From contig CALKDJ010000089.1 in NCBI GenBank assembly GCA_938084195.1, forward strand, positions 1 through 13,173: a stretch of 13,173 nt of DNA, in the 5' to 3' direction. This DNA is from an uncultured Methylophilaceae bacterium. GTDB taxonomy: Bacteria; Pseudomonadota; Gammaproteobacteria; Burkholderiales; Methylophilaceae. The notes below the pieces were generated by a model, which saw only the letters and a program-made list of their open reading frames with translations, had not been told where the DNA came from and did no database searches. Within the stretch, counting starts at the first letter, position 1, and each line of letters starts with the position of its first letter. Positions 11,711-13,173 of this stretch are shown here, piece after piece. A program made the position numbers and the translations under genes.

Positions 11711-13173
11711 ATGTGTGGAATCGTCGGAGCTATTTCAAATAAAAATATTGTACATAATCTCGTTGCAGGGTTAGAACGATTAGAATATCGGGGCTATGAC
11801 TCTGCAGGTATTGCTATATTAAATGGCAAAATTGAAAGGGTGCGATCAATAGGCCGGGTAGCTAGTATTAAGGAAAAAGTTACAGCTAAAAAGATGGAAG
11901 GCTTTTTAGGTATTGGGCATACCCGATGGGCAACCCATGGCGGTGTAACCGAAGGTAATGCACACCCACATATTTCTAATGATCAAATTGCCATCGTACA
12001 TAATGGCATTATTGAAAATCACGAAATACAATGCGAGAGACTTAAAAAGATTGGTTATATTTTTGAGTCAGAAACTGATACAGAAGTTATTGCCCATCTC
12101 ATTCATTATTTTTATCAAAAACAAAATGATTTACTCAAAGCTACTTACTCAGCTATTAATGAGCTTGAAGGTGCATTTGCAATTGCTGTCATAGCGATTA
12201 ATAAAAAAGATCAATTAGTTTGTGCTAGAAAAGGATGTCCACTTTTGATTGGAGTTGCTGAAGGTGAATATTTAATTGCATCGGATGCATCTGCAATAAT
12301 TCCATCAACTAAAAATATTATTTATCTAGAAGATGGAGATATAGCAAATCTGAATGTAGATAGATTTGAGATTTATGATAAATCTTTTCAGCAAGCAAAA
12401 AGATCGGTTCATGAGAGTAAGCTTGATCTTGAAAGCATGGAACTCGGTCCTTATGATCATTTTATGCAAAAGGAAATCTATGAACAGCCACGAGCTCTCT
12501 CAGATACCATTGAAGCAGTAATTGATAATAATGCTTTTGATGTAGAACTTTTAGGAAAAAAAGCAGAAAAAATTCTTTTAGGTGTTGATAGCGTTTTAAT
12601 TTTAGCTGCTGGTACAAGTTACTATGCAGGATTGACGGCAAAATATTGGATGGAAAGTATCGCAAAGATTCCTGTTAATGTAGAAATTGCAAGTGAATAT
12701 AGATATCGTACATCGGTACCAAATAAAAATCAGTTGATTGTCACTATTTCTCAATCAGGTGAAACTTTAGATACGATTGAGTCATTAAAGCATGCAAAAA
12801 ATATTGGGCATGAAAAAACCTTGTCTATTTGTAATGTTCAAGATAGTGCCATTGTTAGAGAATCAAAATTAGTTTTATACACACGAGCAGGAATTGAAAT
12901 TGGTGTGGCTTCCACTAAAGCATTTACTACTCAGTTGGCATCTTTATTTATTTTGACTATTATTTTAGCGAAGATTAATAAAAGTATTACAAATAAAGAT
13001 GAAAAAATATATTTAGAGGAGCTTCGGTTATTATCTGGAAACGTACAATTTGCAATTGACCTTGAACCACAAATAAAAGAATGGGCAAAGCAATTTGCAT
13101 TAAAAGATAACGCATTATTTCTAGGAAGAGGTATTCATTACCCTATCGCTTTAGAAGGAGCTTTAAAATTAAA
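11711..13173 (+). CDS. glmS: Glutamine--fructose-6-phosphate aminotransferase (isomerising) GlmS, 3' end missing
   Basis: GlmS converts fructose-6-phosphate and glutamine to glucosamine-6-phosphate, the first step toward UDP-GlcNAc. The frame is open from ATG 11711 to the window edge, giving 487 residues of a usual 605-610. The protein begins MCGIVGAI, so Cys2 becomes the N-terminal nucleophile of the glutaminase domain once Met is removed. [10 protein letters not shown] (26-35), HTRWATHG (70-77), HNGIIENH (97-104) and [10 protein letters not shown] (120-129) follow. The isomerase part shows QKEIYEQP (253-260), AGTSYYAG (300-307), SQSGET (347-352), STKAFTTQL (401-409) and LGRG with [10 protein letters not shown] (471-487). 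Ala300 and Cys176 differ from E. coli (Cys and Ser). The ATG lies one base after the glmU stop with no Shine-Dalgarno, so coupling is likely; there is no room for a glmS ribozyme. Confidence 0.97.
   Translation, partial: MCGIVGAISNKNIVHNLVAGLERLEYRGYDSAGIAILNGKIERVRSIGRVASIKEKVTAKKMEGFLGIGHTRWATHGGVTEGNAHPHISNDQIAIVHNGIIENHEIQCERLKKIGYIFESETDTEVIAHLIHYFYQKQNDLLKATYSAINELEGAFAIAVIAINKKDQLVCARKGCPLLIGVAEGEYLIASDASAIIPSTKNIIYLEDGDIANLNVDRFEIYDKSFQQAKRSVHESKLDLESMELGPYDHFMQKEIYEQPRALSDTIEAVIDNNAFDVELLGKKAEKILLGVDSVLILAAGTSYYAGLTAKYWMESIAKIPVNVEIASEYRYRTSVPNKNQLIVTISQSGETLDTIESLKHAKNIGHEKTLSICNVQDSAIVRESKLVLYTRAGIEIGVASTKAFTTQLASLFILTIILAKINKSITNKDEKIYLEELRLLSGNVQFAIDLEPQIKEWAKQFALKDNALFLGRGIHYPIALEGALKL

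Noticed and set aside
11690..11712. A possible glmS ribozyme or riboswitch upstream of glmS
   Set aside because: Only one base separates the glmU stop from the glmS ATG, leaving no room for such an element, and the upstream sequence is conserved glmU coding.
11958..12194. A 78-codon plus-strand open frame
   Set aside because: It is out of frame inside the glutaminase domain of glmS, whose own frame is open from 11711 to the window edge with all motifs intact.

Overview
The window is an ordinary, tightly packed housekeeping block from a low-GC (about one third G+C by eye) proteobacterium. Every gene lies on the + strand, gaps are mostly under 50 bases, several genes overlap, and no stretch over 300 bases lacks a gene. 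The order is mnmG (5'-truncated), rsmG, parA, parB, atpI, atpB, atpE, atpF, atpH, atpA, atpG, atpD, atpC, glmU, glmS (3'-truncated). This arrangement is typical of the origin-proximal region of many Gamma- and Betaproteobacteria. Features recalled as more betaproteobacterial are the F1 beta motif DELSPEDKL followed by [12 protein letters not shown], the c-subunit ending LIDAAF...FAFANP, and Glm[11 protein letters not shown]. With the low GC and minimal spacers, this suggests a streamlined aquatic betaproteobacterium, for example the OM43/Methylopumilus type of Methylophilaceae. The placement is an inference from memory; no search was run.

Region 1 (1-1689) holds two RNA-modification genes. 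MnmG makes the cmnm5/nm5 wobble-uridine modification of tRNA together with MnmE, and RsmG methylates 16S rRNA. Region 2 (1698-3297) is a chromosomal parAB pair that would segregate the origin by acting at parS sites. Only a degenerate parS-like palindrome is visible, inside atpI just downstream of parB.

Region 3 (about 3313-10285) is a complete F1Fo ATP synthase operon: the assembly factor atpI, then Fo (a, c, b), then F1 (delta, alpha, gamma, beta, epsilon). Key residues are intact in every subunit, and the c subunit looks proton-type. A candidate sigma70-like promoter sits between parB and atpI. A hairpin with a T-tract follows atpC.

Region 4 (10357-end) has glmU and glmS, which together make UDP-N-acetylglucosamine for peptidoglycan and lipopolysaccharide: GlmS makes glucosamine-6-phosphate, and GlmU performs the last two steps. 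One base separates them, so they are very likely co-translated.

I found no mobile element, CRISPR array, tRNA or rRNA gene, defence gene or unrecognised gene. No undescribed system is evident. The points worth checking are small: three TTG starts, two tiny leader ORFs whose stops overlap the next start, the nested hairpin between atpC and glmU, the parS-like palindrome, and two local substitutions in GlmS.
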